Part shown: positions 46,370 to 55,617 of the stretch, in pieces
How the letters are laid out: every line of letters begins with the position of its first letter
How positions within the stretch are numbered: the stretch's first letter is position 1
NCBI GenBank assembly: GCA_964230215.1
Contig: CAXRGQ010000007.1
Location: 62,001-126,000 of the forward strand
Source of the DNA: JAUILH01 sp964230215
GTDB lineage: Bacteria; Bacteroidota; Bacteroidia; Flavobacteriales_D; JAUILH01
Length of the DNA: 64,000 nt
Direction of reading: 5' to 3'
The notes under the pieces: generated by a model
What the model was told of the DNA's origin: nothing
What the model saw: only the letters and a program-made list of their open reading frames with translations
The model's database searches: none
Program-made: the position numbers and the translations under genes

Positions 46370-47152
46370 TTAATGTGCGTTCTCATCACCATGTTCCCCT
46401 TCAGGAGCTGGCATTTCAACATCAGCCATCGTAGTATCAACATTCATTGTATCAACAGGAACTTCTTCTGTCTCAACATTAGGATAATTACTATCCTGGA
46501 ATTTTCTTAATTGGTGTACTACTTTCCATCTTTCTTCTCTGCTTAACAGCATTCCGTGCGCACCCATAATACCTTTACCATAAGTGATGTAATAGAACAA
46601 TTTCCCTTCTGGCGTTTCTTTTGAATCACCAGTAAAGTTTGCTACACCGCTAATTTTTCCGTTTTCAACTAATGAACCTTTTCCGTCACCTTTTTCTCCG
46701 TGGCACTGAGAACACATTCTAGTATAAATCTCTTTACCTTCTGCAAGCACTTCATCAGAGTATGGAATTGGGTTTTTGTATGCCGCAATTGGACCTTCTA
46801 ATTCGGCCATAAACTCATCTGCAGTTTCATACATATCATATCCGTAAAGACCATGAGATGCGTCCCCTCCAATAGGAGCTTTGAATGGTAATGGCATATT
46901 CCAAGCTGCTTTATCCTTATCTGAATGGAAAGGAATTGTGTACTTAGGCGGCACCTTAGCAGATAGCATCTTTTTCAATTCAGGATGTGTCTCTTCTCTA
47001 AACTCACCATAATCCACGTAAGCCTCAATTGCTGGAGATCTATACATGTCAGGCATATATTCTACACCTGGGCTATCTTTGTCTTTAGTACAAGAGCTTA
47101 ATACGATTGTAGCACCTGCAACTAGTCCGATATTTAAAATAACTCTTTTCAT
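46370..47152 (-). CDS. actE: alternative complex III monohaem cytochrome c lipoprotein ActE
   Basis: A 260-aa monohaem cytochrome c, lipid-anchored. A lipobox VLSSC is present, so the mature N-terminal Cys carries lipid. One CxxCH haem site, CSQCH, is followed by GEKGDGKGSLVENG; the distal Met is probably in GIMGAHGMLLSREERW. The acidic C-terminal tail is rich in Glu, Asp and His. I take the ATG at 47152, which begins MKRVILNIGL and gives the lipoprotein signal, in preference to a start 22 codons earlier that would overlap actD. It lies one base after the actD stop. Confidence 0.92.
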   Translation of the reverse strand: MKRVILNIGLVAGATIVLSSCTKDKDSPGVEYMPDMYRSPAIEAYVDYGEFREETHPELKKMLSAKVPPKYTIPFHSDKDKAAWNMPLPFKAPIGGDASHGLYGYDMYETADEFMAELEGPIAAYKNPIPYSDEVLAEGKEIYTRMCSQCHGEKGDGKGSLVENGKISGVANFTGDSKETPEGKLFYYITYGKGIMGAHGMLLSREERWKVVHQLRKFQDSNYPNVETEEVPVDTMNVDTTMADVEMPAPEGEHGDENAH

Positions 47153-47153
47153 A

Positions 47154-47690
47154 TTATTTAATCTCCTTTTCGCTGATTTCAATAATACCTGTTTCCTTAA
47201 GCATTTTTTGTAGCTCATCAGAACTATACTTACTATTGTCAGATAATTTCAACTCCATTACAAACTTATCATCAGTTGTTCTTGGATCTGGATTATCTGC
47301 TGGCATACCAGGAACATTTCCGTTTCTAATTAGGTAAGTGATTGCCATACCGTGAGCAGCACATAATACAGTGAACTCAAATGTTACTGGGATAAACGCT
47401 GGAAGGTTCTCGATTAGAGAGAAACTAGGTTTACCACCAATATTCATTGGCCAATCAACAATCATGAAATACTTCATTCCAAGTAACGCTAGGCATGTAC
47501 CTGTAATTCCGTATAAAAATGCTGCTATACCAAGACGTGTGTGCTTCACTCCAATTACTGGATCGATTCCGTGAATTGGAAATGGAGACCATACCTCTGA
47601 CACCTTAACACCTTTTTCTACAAGCTTTTTTGCGCCTTCTAGTAGAATGGTATCGTCATCATACATTGCGTGTATTACCTTATCTGCCAT
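47154..47690 (-). CDS. actD: alternative complex III subunit ActD (DUF3341)
   Basis: A 178-aa membrane protein of the DUF3341 family, the peripheral membrane subunit ActD. It begins with a cytoplasmic domain VSEVWSPFPIHGID, has two helices (about residues 55-75 and 95-118), and ends in a soluble tail. In solved structures of the complex ActD binds at the membrane between ActC and ActF without cofactors; that is family knowledge. Gaps of 2 bp (to actC) and 1 bp (to actE) imply tight co-translation. Confidence 0.92.
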   Translation of the reverse strand: MADKVIHAMYDDDTILLEGAKKLVEKGVKVSEVWSPFPIHGIDPVIGVKHTRLGIAAFLYGITGTCLALLGMKYFMIVDWPMNIGGKPSFSLIENLPAFIPVTFEFTVLCAAHGMAITYLIRNGNVPGMPADNPDPRTTDDKFVMELKLSDNSKYSSDELQKMLKETGIIEISEKEIK

Positions 47691-47692
47691 GA

Positions 47693-49195
47693 TTATTCGT
47701 TTCCTGAATTAGTATCCTTATTTTCTTCATCTGCATCACCATTATCTAATTTTGGTGGGTCAGAGTGGCCGTGGTCATGACCATGATCATGGTGCGAATG
47801 CTTATCCCAAAAGCCTTCACCGTGTCCAAAGCTCTCTTTATAATTCTGTCCTGAAGATTTAAGTATCGTTTTAACCTCATTAAGTGCCAATACAGGGAAG
47901 TATCTAGCAAACAATAGGAAGAATGTAAAGAACAATCCTAATGTTCCTAAGAATATACCTATATCCACAAAGGTTGGGTAGAACATTGTCCAGCTCGCTG
48001 GCAAGTGTCCTCTGTGAAGTGATGTCACGATAATTACGAATCGCTCGAACCACATACCAATGTTGATTACGATAGACATGAAGAATGTAAACTTCAAGCT
48101 TGTTCTTAATTTCTTAAACCAGTATAACTGAGGTGAGATCACGTTACACGACATCATTATCCAATAAGACCATGCATAATCTCCTGTTGCTCTGTTTATG
48201 AATGCGTAAGATTCGTATTCAACCCCCGAGTACCATGAAATAAATAACTCTGTGATATACGCCACACCAACGATAGAACCTGTAACGATGATTACAATGT
48301 TCATATATTCGATATGCTTATGGTGAATGTAGTTCTCTAATCTCATCGCCTTACGCATGATAATCAGAAGTGTTTCCACCATCGCGAAACCAGAGAATAC
48401 CGCACCCGATACGAAATAAGGTGGGAAGATGGTGGTATGCCATCCTGGTATTACTGAAGTGGCGAAATCGAATGATACAATCGAGTGAACCGAGAATACA
48501 AGTGGTGTTGCTAATCCTGCAAGCACAAGTGATACTATCTCAAATCTGTTCCAGTGTTTCGCTCTACCTGACCACCCGAAACTAAGTACTCCGTAGAATT
48601 TCTTAGCTAAAGGATCTTTAATTCTATCACGGATTGTAGCGAAATCTGGAATAAGTCCAATGTACCAGAATATTACTGAAACCGATAGGTAGGTTGAAAT
48701 CGCGAATACATCCCATAGAAGTGGTGAGTTAAAGTTAACCCAAAGAGAACCGAATTGGTTAGGCATTGGTAGTACCCAATAAGCTACCCAAATACGTCCC
48801 ATGTGAATCATTGGGAACAATCCTGCCATAAATACCGCGAAGATTGTCATTGCTTCTGCAGAACGGTTAATTGCCATTCTCCATTTCTGACGGAAAAGTA
48901 AAAGTACGGCAGAAATAAGTGTTCCTGCGTGACCAATACCTACCCACCATACAAAGTTGGTGATATCCCAGGCCCAATCAATCGAGTTGTTTAGACCCCA
49001 CACACCAATACCTGTTCCTAACAAGTAAAGGATGTTTCCAATACCCCAAAGTCCAACTATAGCGGCAATGGTAATCATAATGTACCATGGCTTTGGCGCT
49101 TTACTTTCTATTGGTCCACAAACGTCAGCAGTAATGTCGCTGTATGATTTGTCTCCCAATATTAAGGGTTCTCTGATTTCCGCTTCCTTATGCAT
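47693..49195 (-). CDS. actC: alternative complex III membrane subunit ActC
   Basis: A 500-aa NrfD-like protein with about ten membrane helices, the main quinol-binding subunit. Segments AWDITNFVWWVGIGHAGTLISA and SFDFATSVIPGWHTTIFPPYFVSGAVFSG are typical. The last 40 residues are soluble and carry a His/Asp-rich stretch (KHSHHDHGHDHGHSD) before an acidic end. It sits after actB (36-bp gap). Confidence 0.95.
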   Translation of the reverse strand: MHKEAEIREPLILGDKSYSDITADVCGPIESKAPKPWYIMITIAAIVGLWGIGNILYLLGTGIGVWGLNNSIDWAWDITNFVWWVGIGHAGTLISAVLLLFRQKWRMAINRSAEAMTIFAVFMAGLFPMIHMGRIWVAYWVLPMPNQFGSLWVNFNSPLLWDVFAISTYLSVSVIFWYIGLIPDFATIRDRIKDPLAKKFYGVLSFGWSGRAKHWNRFEIVSLVLAGLATPLVFSVHSIVSFDFATSVIPGWHTTIFPPYFVSGAVFSGFAMVETLLIIMRKAMRLENYIHHKHIEYMNIVIIVTGSIVGVAYITELFISWYSGVEYESYAFINRATGDYAWSYWIMMSCNVISPQLYWFKKLRTSLKFTFFMSIVINIGMWFERFVIIVTSLHRGHLPASWTMFYPTFVDIGIFLGTLGLFFTFFLLFARYFPVLALNEVKTILKSSGQNYKESFGHGEGFWDKHSHHDHGHDHGHSDPPKLDNGDADEENKDTNSGNE

Positions 49196-49231
49196 TATCT
49201 GTTCTTTTTCTAGTTCAGTTAATCAATTCTA

Positions 49232-52200
49232 TTAATGTCCACCGTCGTGTTCTTCGTCCCATCCTTTAGCAGGAATATATTCCATACTCTCTGCTCCGTA
49301 TGGGTCTTCTATGTTTCTTACTTTCACTTTGTAGAAGATATTCGGCTTAGTACCTACTTCTTCTAACATTTGGTAAGATCTATCAGATCTAGCACTTCTG
49401 TACACTGCACTTCCTTCTTTCTCCACTGTCTTACCAGACATCTCTTCAGTATAAACCTCTTCCATATCGTTAAGGTCACCGAAGATGATAGCATTAGCAG
49501 GACAAGCTCCCTGACAAGCTGTTTCGATATCACCATCTTTAACTGGTCTATCTTCTTTCTTAGCTTGCAGTTTACCGTTCTGAATCTGCTGAACACAAAG
49601 TGAACATTTTTCCATCACCCCTCTAGTTCTTACAGTAACGTCTGGGTTAAGTACCATACGTCCTATATCATCCTGAGCTGGGTTAATAGCTGTAAATTTC
49701 TTGTATGAAGGATAGTTAAACCAGTTGAAACGTCTTACTTTATAAGGACAGTTGTTTGCACAATATCTTGTACCAATACATCTGTTGTAAGTCATTTGGT
49801 TTAAACCTTCGTTACTGTGAGTAGTTGCAACCACCGGACAAACTGTTTCACATGGAGCGTGATTACAGTGTTGACACATTACTGGTTGGAAAACAACCTT
49901 AGGATTAGACTCAGGCACTTCCATTGCCTTGTAAGACCATTCGTCTTTTCTATCACCAACAAAATCTTCCTGATCAGATGAATAGTATCTATCCAATCTT
50001 AACCAGTGCATAATTCTTACTCTTCTAACTTCATCTTTACCAACAACCGGAACGTTGTTCTCGGCCTGACAAGCAACGATACAACTACCACAACCAAAGC
50101 AAGAGCTTAGGTCGATAGTCATACCCCATCTATGACCTACTTTTTCAACCGGGTGTTCATTCCAAAGATCGAATGCACTTACATGCTTTCTATCGTTAGC
50201 ATCAATTCTTCCATCAGGAACTGGATTTCCATCTTTATCGAAAATCAATTTACCTTCAGCATCAGTACCACCACCAACATCTTCGTGTACTGGTAAAGTT
50301 TGCTGTGGGTTGAATCCTGGACGGTTTTTAGGACTACCATAGTTAGTCTCTTTCCAACCGTTCACATAGAAGTCTAATGACGTTTCTTTAATAATTGAGT
50401 TACGTCCCATCACCGTGTGGTGAGACTGTGTAACTGCCATTGGATGTGTCTCTGATGTTGCAGATACCTCAGCACTTACATCTGAAGTGATCGTTCCTGC
50501 AGCTAAAGACATTAACGAGAATGCATTTCCACCGATTGGCTTAATATCTCCATTCTCATCTCTATCGTAATCACCATAGTCACCTGTAGAATACGCTCCC
50601 TTACCAATTTTAAGTTTAGCATCATCTCCTGATAACATCTCTCCTCTTCCGTATCCAACAGCAATACCAATTGTTCCTGCAGCCTGTCCTGGCTGTGGCA
50701 CTACTGGTAATTTTAATGTCTTATCGCCAACTTTAATCTCTGCAATTGTTGCAGGATCTTTTTGACCTAAATATAAGTTGTAACTAGACCCCATGTCTTC
50801 TGGCGACATAGTAGCATAGTTATCCCAAGTTACCGTAGTAATTGGATCTGGCATTTCTTGTAGCCATGGGTTGTTAGCCAATTGACCATCACCCATACTT
50901 GGCTTCTGGTAGAAAGCAATCTCAGTACCACTAGCACTTGATGCCTTTTCCTTAGCTGATTTTAATCCTTCAGCTAAAGCGCCTGATTTCATTGATGGTG
51001 CAGCACTAACTTCAAGTTTAGTATCTCCACTTCCATCATGAATCATCCAGTTCCAATAGTCTTCTTCAGACTTATAGTAATCTTTCGCATCTGGGTATCC
51101 ATACTGAATCCATAATGCCTTCATTTTTTCGTAATAAGCTGTGCTGTCTTTACCTTCGTGCTTAGCAACACCTGCCCAAACCATCATAGACTCAGCCCAG
51201 TGACGCGTATCAAACAATGGTCTGATAGCCGGTTGAGCTAATGCATAATGATTCATTTTTGGGTTGTAATCATTCCACGCCTCTAAGTAATTGTGCGTAG
51301 GACACACAAACTCACATCTACTAGCTGTCTCATCAGCATAACCAGCAAATGAAATTGTAGTAGATACGCTTTCTAATGCTTCAGCTAACTGAGCACCTTT
51401 ATTATGGTTGTAAACCGGGTTACAGTCAACAAAAAGAACAGCATCATAGGATGAAGGATTAGATACAAATGCATCCATCTTCTCGTCATCACCCGCGAAC
51501 ATATTCAATGGATTCGCCAAGTTGATCGTTGTTCCGTAAACACCTAATTTTTCGTTGATAGCGTTTACGATTATTTGAATTCCTTTGTCGTTTGAACCAC
51601 AAACAACTAGAGACTCTTTCCCCGACTTCTTCAAATCTTCAGCCACTTTAGCTAATCCTTCTTTGTAGTCAGAGTAATCAATTCCACCAGCATCTCCGCC
51701 AAGCTCAGCCAAAATACCTGCAGCTATAACACCATATTGAGATGGTTTAACTGGCTTTCTGATATCTGCAGCCGAACCAGAAGTAGACATATTCGCCTCA
51801 AACTGGTAATGACGTGACATCCAAGAACCTTCTCTCTTCGCCAAGTCTGGGTTACGTCTTGATGCGTATTGTGCCGCATACTCGTTAGAGTTTAACCATC
51901 CATTAAGGAAGTCTGCACCAATACTAACTATTGTTTTTGCTTTAGAGAAATCGTAATCTGGAATTACCGCCTCTCCGAAACACGCTTCATTTGCTTTTCT
52001 AATCCCGTTAAAAGAAACTGCATCATACTGAATATGATCAATAGTAGCGTTACCATTTCCAGACATTACTGGAGCCGGCTCTTCAACTGCTGGCGCTTCA
52101 GCGCCTAATGTATCTGCCACTAAGGTATCCATTGCAACTGCTGCAACCGGATCTGCGTTATCTGCAACATCTGCTGGATTAACTGCAGGCTCCTCCATTA

Positions 52201-52834
52201 TCATTCCGCTTGCCTTACCATACTTATTCTTAAAGTCCAGCATAGCCATCTGAGCCGTTGGAGAGATAATCGTATTAGATACGATTGCAATCTTTCCACC
52301 TTTATCAGAAATTGCCTGAAGTCTAGATGAAATCTCAGCATCCACAGTTGCCCAATCACTGTCTTTTCCTCCTACAGTAGGATTCTTAAGTCTTGCACTA
52401 TCATATAAAGACAATACAGACGCAACAATTCTAGGGTTCGTTGATGCTTTAGTTATTCCGTGATACTTATTTCCTTTTATGAAAATTGGTCTCGCTTCTC
52501 TAGTTTTAACTAAAACGTTAGCAAAGCTATTACCATCATAGTAAGCTGACGCGTACCAATTAGCAATACCTGGCACAACATCTTCTGGCTTGTTAACGTA
52601 AGGAACCGATTTAATAACCGGTGCTTCACAAGCTGCAAGTGTTGCTGCTGCTACGCTAAACCCTAAAAACTTTAGGAAGTCCCTTCTCGAGTGAGAGGTC
52701 TCGTCTAGCTTAGAGTCGCTTAAAAATTCATCAACAGGAATTTCATTTGTAAATTCCTTGTCTCTGTTTTCGATAAATTCAGGAGCCTCATGTAGCTCCT
52801 CAATTCCTTTCCAGTATTTATTCTCTGAATTCAT
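49232..52834 (-). CDS. actB: alternative complex III iron-sulfur subunit ActB
   Basis: A 1200-aa fusion of a molybdopterin-oxidoreductase-like domain, which binds no Mo cofactor in this family, and a ferredoxin-type domain. The N-terminal SRRDFLKFLGFSVAAATLAAC is a twin-arginine motif with a Cys that could be lipidated. The C-terminal domain (about 905-1150) carries CFGCGSCIVACQAEN, CQHCNHAPCETVCPV, CIGTRYCANNCPYK and CSLCVQQ with CQGACP, consistent with three 4Fe-4S clusters and one 3Fe-4S cluster. An Ala/Pro/Val-rich insertion lies near residues 212-263. Electrons pass from the quinol site through these clusters to the haems of ActA and ActE. Confidence 0.95.
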   Translation of the reverse strand: MNSENKYWKGIEELHEAPEFIENRDKEFTNEIPVDEFLSDSKLDETSHSRRDFLKFLGFSVAAATLAACEAPVIKSVPYVNKPEDVVPGIANWYASAYYDGNSFANVLVKTREARPIFIKGNKYHGITKASTNPRIVASVLSLYDSARLKNPTVGGKDSDWATVDAEISSRLQAISDKGGKIAIVSNTIISPTAQMAMLDFKNKYGKASGMIMEEPAVNPADVADNADPVAAVAMDTLVADTLGAEAPAVEEPAPVMSGNGNATIDHIQYDAVSFNGIRKANEACFGEAVIPDYDFSKAKTIVSIGADFLNGWLNSNEYAAQYASRRNPDLAKREGSWMSRHYQFEANMSTSGSAADIRKPVKPSQYGVIAAGILAELGGDAGGIDYSDYKEGLAKVAEDLKKSGKESLVVCGSNDKGIQIIVNAINEKLGVYGTTINLANPLNMFAGDDEKMDAFVSNPSSYDAVLFVDCNPVYNHNKGAQLAEALESVSTTISFAGYADETASRCEFVCPTHNYLEAWNDYNPKMNHYALAQPAIRPLFDTRHWAESMMVWAGVAKHEGKDSTAYYEKMKALWIQYGYPDAKDYYKSEEDYWNWMIHDGSGDTKLEVSAAPSMKSGALAEGLKSAKEKASSASGTEIAFYQKPSMGDGQLANNPWLQEMPDPITTVTWDNYATMSPEDMGSSYNLYLGQKDPATIAEIKVGDKTLKLPVVPQPGQAAGTIGIAVGYGRGEMLSGDDAKLKIGKGAYSTGDYGDYDRDENGDIKPIGGNAFSLMSLAAGTITSDVSAEVSATSETHPMAVTQSHHTVMGRNSIIKETSLDFYVNGWKETNYGSPKNRPGFNPQQTLPVHEDVGGGTDAEGKLIFDKDGNPVPDGRIDANDRKHVSAFDLWNEHPVEKVGHRWGMTIDLSSCFGCGSCIVACQAENNVPVVGKDEVRRVRIMHWLRLDRYYSSDQEDFVGDRKDEWSYKAMEVPESNPKVVFQPVMCQHCNHAPCETVCPVVATTHSNEGLNQMTYNRCIGTRYCANNCPYKVRRFNWFNYPSYKKFTAINPAQDDIGRMVLNPDVTVRTRGVMEKCSLCVQQIQNGKLQAKKEDRPVKDGDIETACQGACPANAIIFGDLNDMEEVYTEEMSGKTVEKEGSAVYRSARSDRSYQMLEEVGTKPNIFYKVKVRNIEDPYGAESMEYIPAKGWDEEHDGGH

Positions 52835-52855
52835 AGACCAATCTATTCTTTCATT

Positions 52856-54202
52856 TTAATAATGACACTTAGCACATTCCCAACCACCTAGCTCTCTCAC
52901 TGTGATTTTCTCGTCATCTGCATATTTCTTATAAATATCAGGTCTCTTAGTTAACCTTCTATGAATCTCTTCATAGTAAGACACCTGATCAACATTTCCA
53001 TCAAGGTTAGGCCCGATAGTCACTTGTGTATTGTTGTGACACTCGATACACCATCCCATGGTTAATGTTGGTCTTGTCAGTTGGTTTTCAGGATTATCTC
53101 CAACAGGAATAGCTTCACTTGACTCTACTACTCTAGCCAATGTTTGCTTTTCCATTTCACCGTGACAGTTTTTACAATCTAGTCCGCCAACATCAACGTG
53201 TTGTGCGTGGCTAAAGTAAACATGATCAGGAAGAACGTACACTCTATTCCAAACGATAGGCTCAGTTTCTCCTGTATATTTTTCTCCGTCGAATCCAGCA
53301 TGCTCTCTTAAGTAAGCGATAGACTTCTTACCTTCTTCTGAAGCACCTTCAACCGATCTGTGACAGTTCATACAAACGTTCATTGTCGGTAACCCAGCGT
53401 GCTTAGATTTAGAAGCTGAGTTGTGACAATATTGACAATCAATTTTTTGATCTCCAGCGTGAATTTTGTGCGAGAACGCAGCTACTGGCTGAGATGGGTT
53501 ATAGTTTTCGTAAACACCAATTCCTTTTAACCACCCAAAAGATGTCACAAGGAATGCAAATAAACAAATAGCTCCAATAATTCCAACTGCCTTCTGGTTT
53601 CTTGCTGCCCATCCACCAGCAATATCTTTATAGTTTTCAGTTTCGCCAGTATCTTCACCGGCTTTCATTTTTTCAACTTGTCTAAGCTGTCTTCTTACAC
53701 CAGCAGCAGCAAACACTACTATCGCAAGAATCACTAAAACGATGATCCACCAATAAGAAAGACCTTCATCTTCTTTAAGTGCAACATCTCCACCTCCAGC
53801 AGCATCTCCACCTCCACCTGTTGGCTCTACATAAGTGTCTGCATAATCGAAAATGGCATCCATATCCGCTTTTGATAGTTGCGGAAATAATTTCATGTTT
53901 TGAGCTGGGTTTATTCCAACCCTCTCACCAGCAAACGGCGACTGCTTAACAGCCTCTTCGTAATTGTTTACCCACGTATAGATTAGTTGGTCATCACCTG
54001 CGCCGTCTGCCCATAGAGCTCGTACACCTTGTAATTTTGGCCCAATTCCGTTTTTAAGTGGATGGTGACATGATTTACAATTCACCTCAAATAACTCGGC
54101 ACCATCAGCAGCAGTTGCTGATTGACCCATAGACATAAACGCTACAACTGCGATTAGAAATGAGTAGAATACCTTGCGCTTCCCTACACTATAAAGCTTC
54201 AT
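52856..54202 (-). CDS. actA: alternative complex III multihaem cytochrome c ActA
   Basis: A 448-aa periplasmic multihaem protein, first gene of the operon. Six CxxCH sites are visible: CKSCH near the N-terminus, and CQYCH, CMNCH, CKNCH, CIECH and CAKCH in the C-terminal half. The first site belongs to a small cytochrome c domain after the signal peptide. A Gly-rich linker, then a helix (about residues 155-172) and a second helix (about 210-228), separate it from the pentahaem domain. The start at 54202 is ATG and gives a signal peptide; a TTG 18 bases earlier is the alternative. A candidate promoter lies 54-61 bp upstream. Confidence 0.94.
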   Translation of the reverse strand: MKLYSVGKRKVFYSFLIAVVAFMSMGQSATAADGAELFEVNCKSCHHPLKNGIGPKLQGVRALWADGAGDDQLIYTWVNNYEEAVKQSPFAGERVGINPAQNMKLFPQLSKADMDAIFDYADTYVEPTGGGGDAAGGGDVALKEDEGLSYWWIIVLVILAIVVFAAAGVRRQLRQVEKMKAGEDTGETENYKDIAGGWAARNQKAVGIIGAICLFAFLVTSFGWLKGIGVYENYNPSQPVAAFSHKIHAGDQKIDCQYCHNSASKSKHAGLPTMNVCMNCHRSVEGASEEGKKSIAYLREHAGFDGEKYTGETEPIVWNRVYVLPDHVYFSHAQHVDVGGLDCKNCHGEMEKQTLARVVESSEAIPVGDNPENQLTRPTLTMGWCIECHNNTQVTIGPNLDGNVDQVSYYEEIHRRLTKRPDIYKKYADDEKITVRELGGWECAKCHY

Positions 54203-54255
54203 ATTTTTTGTTTTTCTCAAGTCGACTAAAGCAAACCCAACTTATGGATTTGGGG

Positions 54256-54263
54256 CAAAAATA
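54256..54263 (-). promoter_or_regulatory. candidate -7 promoter element of actA operon
   Basis: TATTTTTG on the minus strand is a perfect match to the Bacteroidota TAnnTTTG element. It is 54 bp upstream of the actA start, giving a leader of about 45 nt. No clear TTTG -33 box was found at the right spacing. Confidence 0.5.
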
Positions 54264-54495
54264 GAAGAATGTATGAGTTGTTCTCTTTCTCATGACATAA
54301 AAATGACAATTCATTATCTAATTTATAATGATTCTAAATAAGTGTTGTGAGCTATGAATTAATTATCAAATAATTAGAGAAATTTATTAGATATTTTCCA
54401 TATTTCATAAAAACGCTACGCACTATTATTGTCAATCTTCACAATGGTTTCATGCTTTTCATTTTTTCTTGATAAAAAACGAAACAAAAAATCAA

Positions 54496-54639
54496 GAACG
54501 AAATGTGCTTCTCCCCGCAATTCAAAAAAATAAGAATATCTATCAAAGTAGTCCCGGCTTCCATCCGTGAAACGCAAGCGCCTTTGATGTTATTCTATTA
54601 TTTCTTTGAATTCCGCTTACACCGACCCGCATTTCGTTC
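54496..54639 (-). ncRNA. candidate structured RNA or intergenic repeat, rod-shaped with central bubble
   Basis: The 629-bp gap between actA and the SPOR-like gene holds a nested inverted structure. Stem 1 is a perfect 10 bp (54496-54505 with 54630-54639). An internal loop of 13 and 17 bases follows. Stem 2 is 8 bp (54519-54526 with 54605-54612), continued by 54528-54533 with 54598-54603 and 54534-54538 with 54591-54595. Stem 3 is 7 bp (54542-54548 with 54582-54588), enclosing a terminal hairpin (54557-54560 with 54576-54579). The overall shape, a rod with a large central bubble, is like 6S RNA. A dispersed intergenic repeat is an equal possibility. Minus strand is favoured because T-rich sequence follows stem 1 there. 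The rest of the gap is A/T-rich with no gene I can support. Confidence 0.4.
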
Positions 54640-54831
54640 AATCCCCCGCACTTGAGATTCTGCTATTGTGAAGACCGCTGCTTTCTAATAATTCTGTTAG
54701 CTAAGCTAATACTAGTTAGATCGCAACTACTAATCACTTGTAGATTGAGAAAATAATCAAAGGCTTTAATTTTGTGTAAGTGAAATAAATCGTTCGTGCT
54801 AGCTTGGCACAATTTTTAATACTTTTGAGGT

Positions 54832-55404
54832 GTGAAAAGACTTATAATTATAATGATTGCATGTGCCGCCTGTAGCAAAGGGTATGCACAAGAAGACAGC
54901 ACGGAAGTTGAAGACTGGAAGCTTTATAAAGGAAATAATTCAGCTGTTGATACAGTTAAGAAAGGTGTTGCTTTGGAGGTGCAGCAATCGGTGTTTAAGG
55001 CTAAACATGACACCAATAGTTATTTTAACCCGGCTGACAATTTAGACTATTCTGCTGGTAAGAAAGGAACTGTTTCGGTAAACAAAGACGGGAGAATTAA
55101 CGAGTTGTTTGAGTTCATGGGTAGCGAAAACGCGGCAGGTGAAGTGAAAATTGATGGTTTTAGAGTTCAGATTTTCTTTGATCAGGATAGAGATAAGGTC
55201 TTAGGCGAAAAAGCGCGGTTCTTAAATACAACATCTAAAGTTCCCGCATACATGGAATGGGATGCACCTAACCACTATGTGCGTGTGGGTGATTATTACA
55301 CACGTCAACAGGCGTTAGAGCTAATTGAAGAATTAGATGGGGCTTTTCCTTCTGCTACCATCGTGGCCTGTAAGATTAACTTGCCTGATTTGGATAGAGA
55401 ATAG
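54832..55404 (+). CDS. secreted protein with SPOR-like domain
   Basis: A 190-aa exported protein. The start is a GTG at 54832, giving a signal peptide KRLIIIMIACAACSKGYAQ; a later in-frame ATG would cut this away. The C-terminal third (about residues 105-190) resembles the SPOR fold of Bacteroidota proteins: FRVQIFFDQDR, KVPAYMEWDAPNHYVRVGDY, RQQALELIEELDGAFPSA and ACKINLPDL. SPOR domains bind denuded peptidoglycan at division sites. The gene is alone between the respiratory operon and infB, on the opposite strand from both. Confidence 0.78.
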   Translation: MKRLIIIMIACAACSKGYAQEDSTEVEDWKLYKGNNSAVDTVKKGVALEVQQSVFKAKHDTNSYFNPADNLDYSAGKKGTVSVNKDGRINELFEFMGSENAAGEVKIDGFRVQIFFDQDRDKVLGEKARFLNTTSKVPAYMEWDAPNHYVRVGDYYTRQQALELIEELDGAFPSATIVACKINLPDLDRE

Positions 55405-55566
55405 CTTGTAGCATTTGTATTCACGTGTTTATTAGTAGTAAATCTGGTACCACGAGTTGATCAACTACATGTTAATTTCGTTGATTGAAAAAAACTCGCG
55501 GTAGCGGTATGGTTATTTATAATAAGTCGATTTGTTTTCTACTTATTTCAGGCCGGGACAGGGTAT

Positions 55567-55602
55567 AAAAAAAGGGCGATAGAAATCTATCGCCCTTTTC
55601 GT
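55567..55602. terminator. bidirectional terminator between SPOR-like gene and infB
   Basis: A 12-bp perfect stem (55571-55582 with 55587-55598) with a four-base loop is flanked by A-runs and T-runs. On the minus strand it ends with CCCTTTTTTT, 16 bp after the infB stop; on the plus strand it ends with TTTTCG. Confidence 0.92.
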
Positions 55603-55617
55603 TTATCGTTTATGTGG

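Noticed and set aside
54630..54645. A TTCGTTCAATCC string resembling a tRNA T loop
   Set aside because: No matching acceptor, D or anticodon arms are found around it, and it is part of the long inverted stem.
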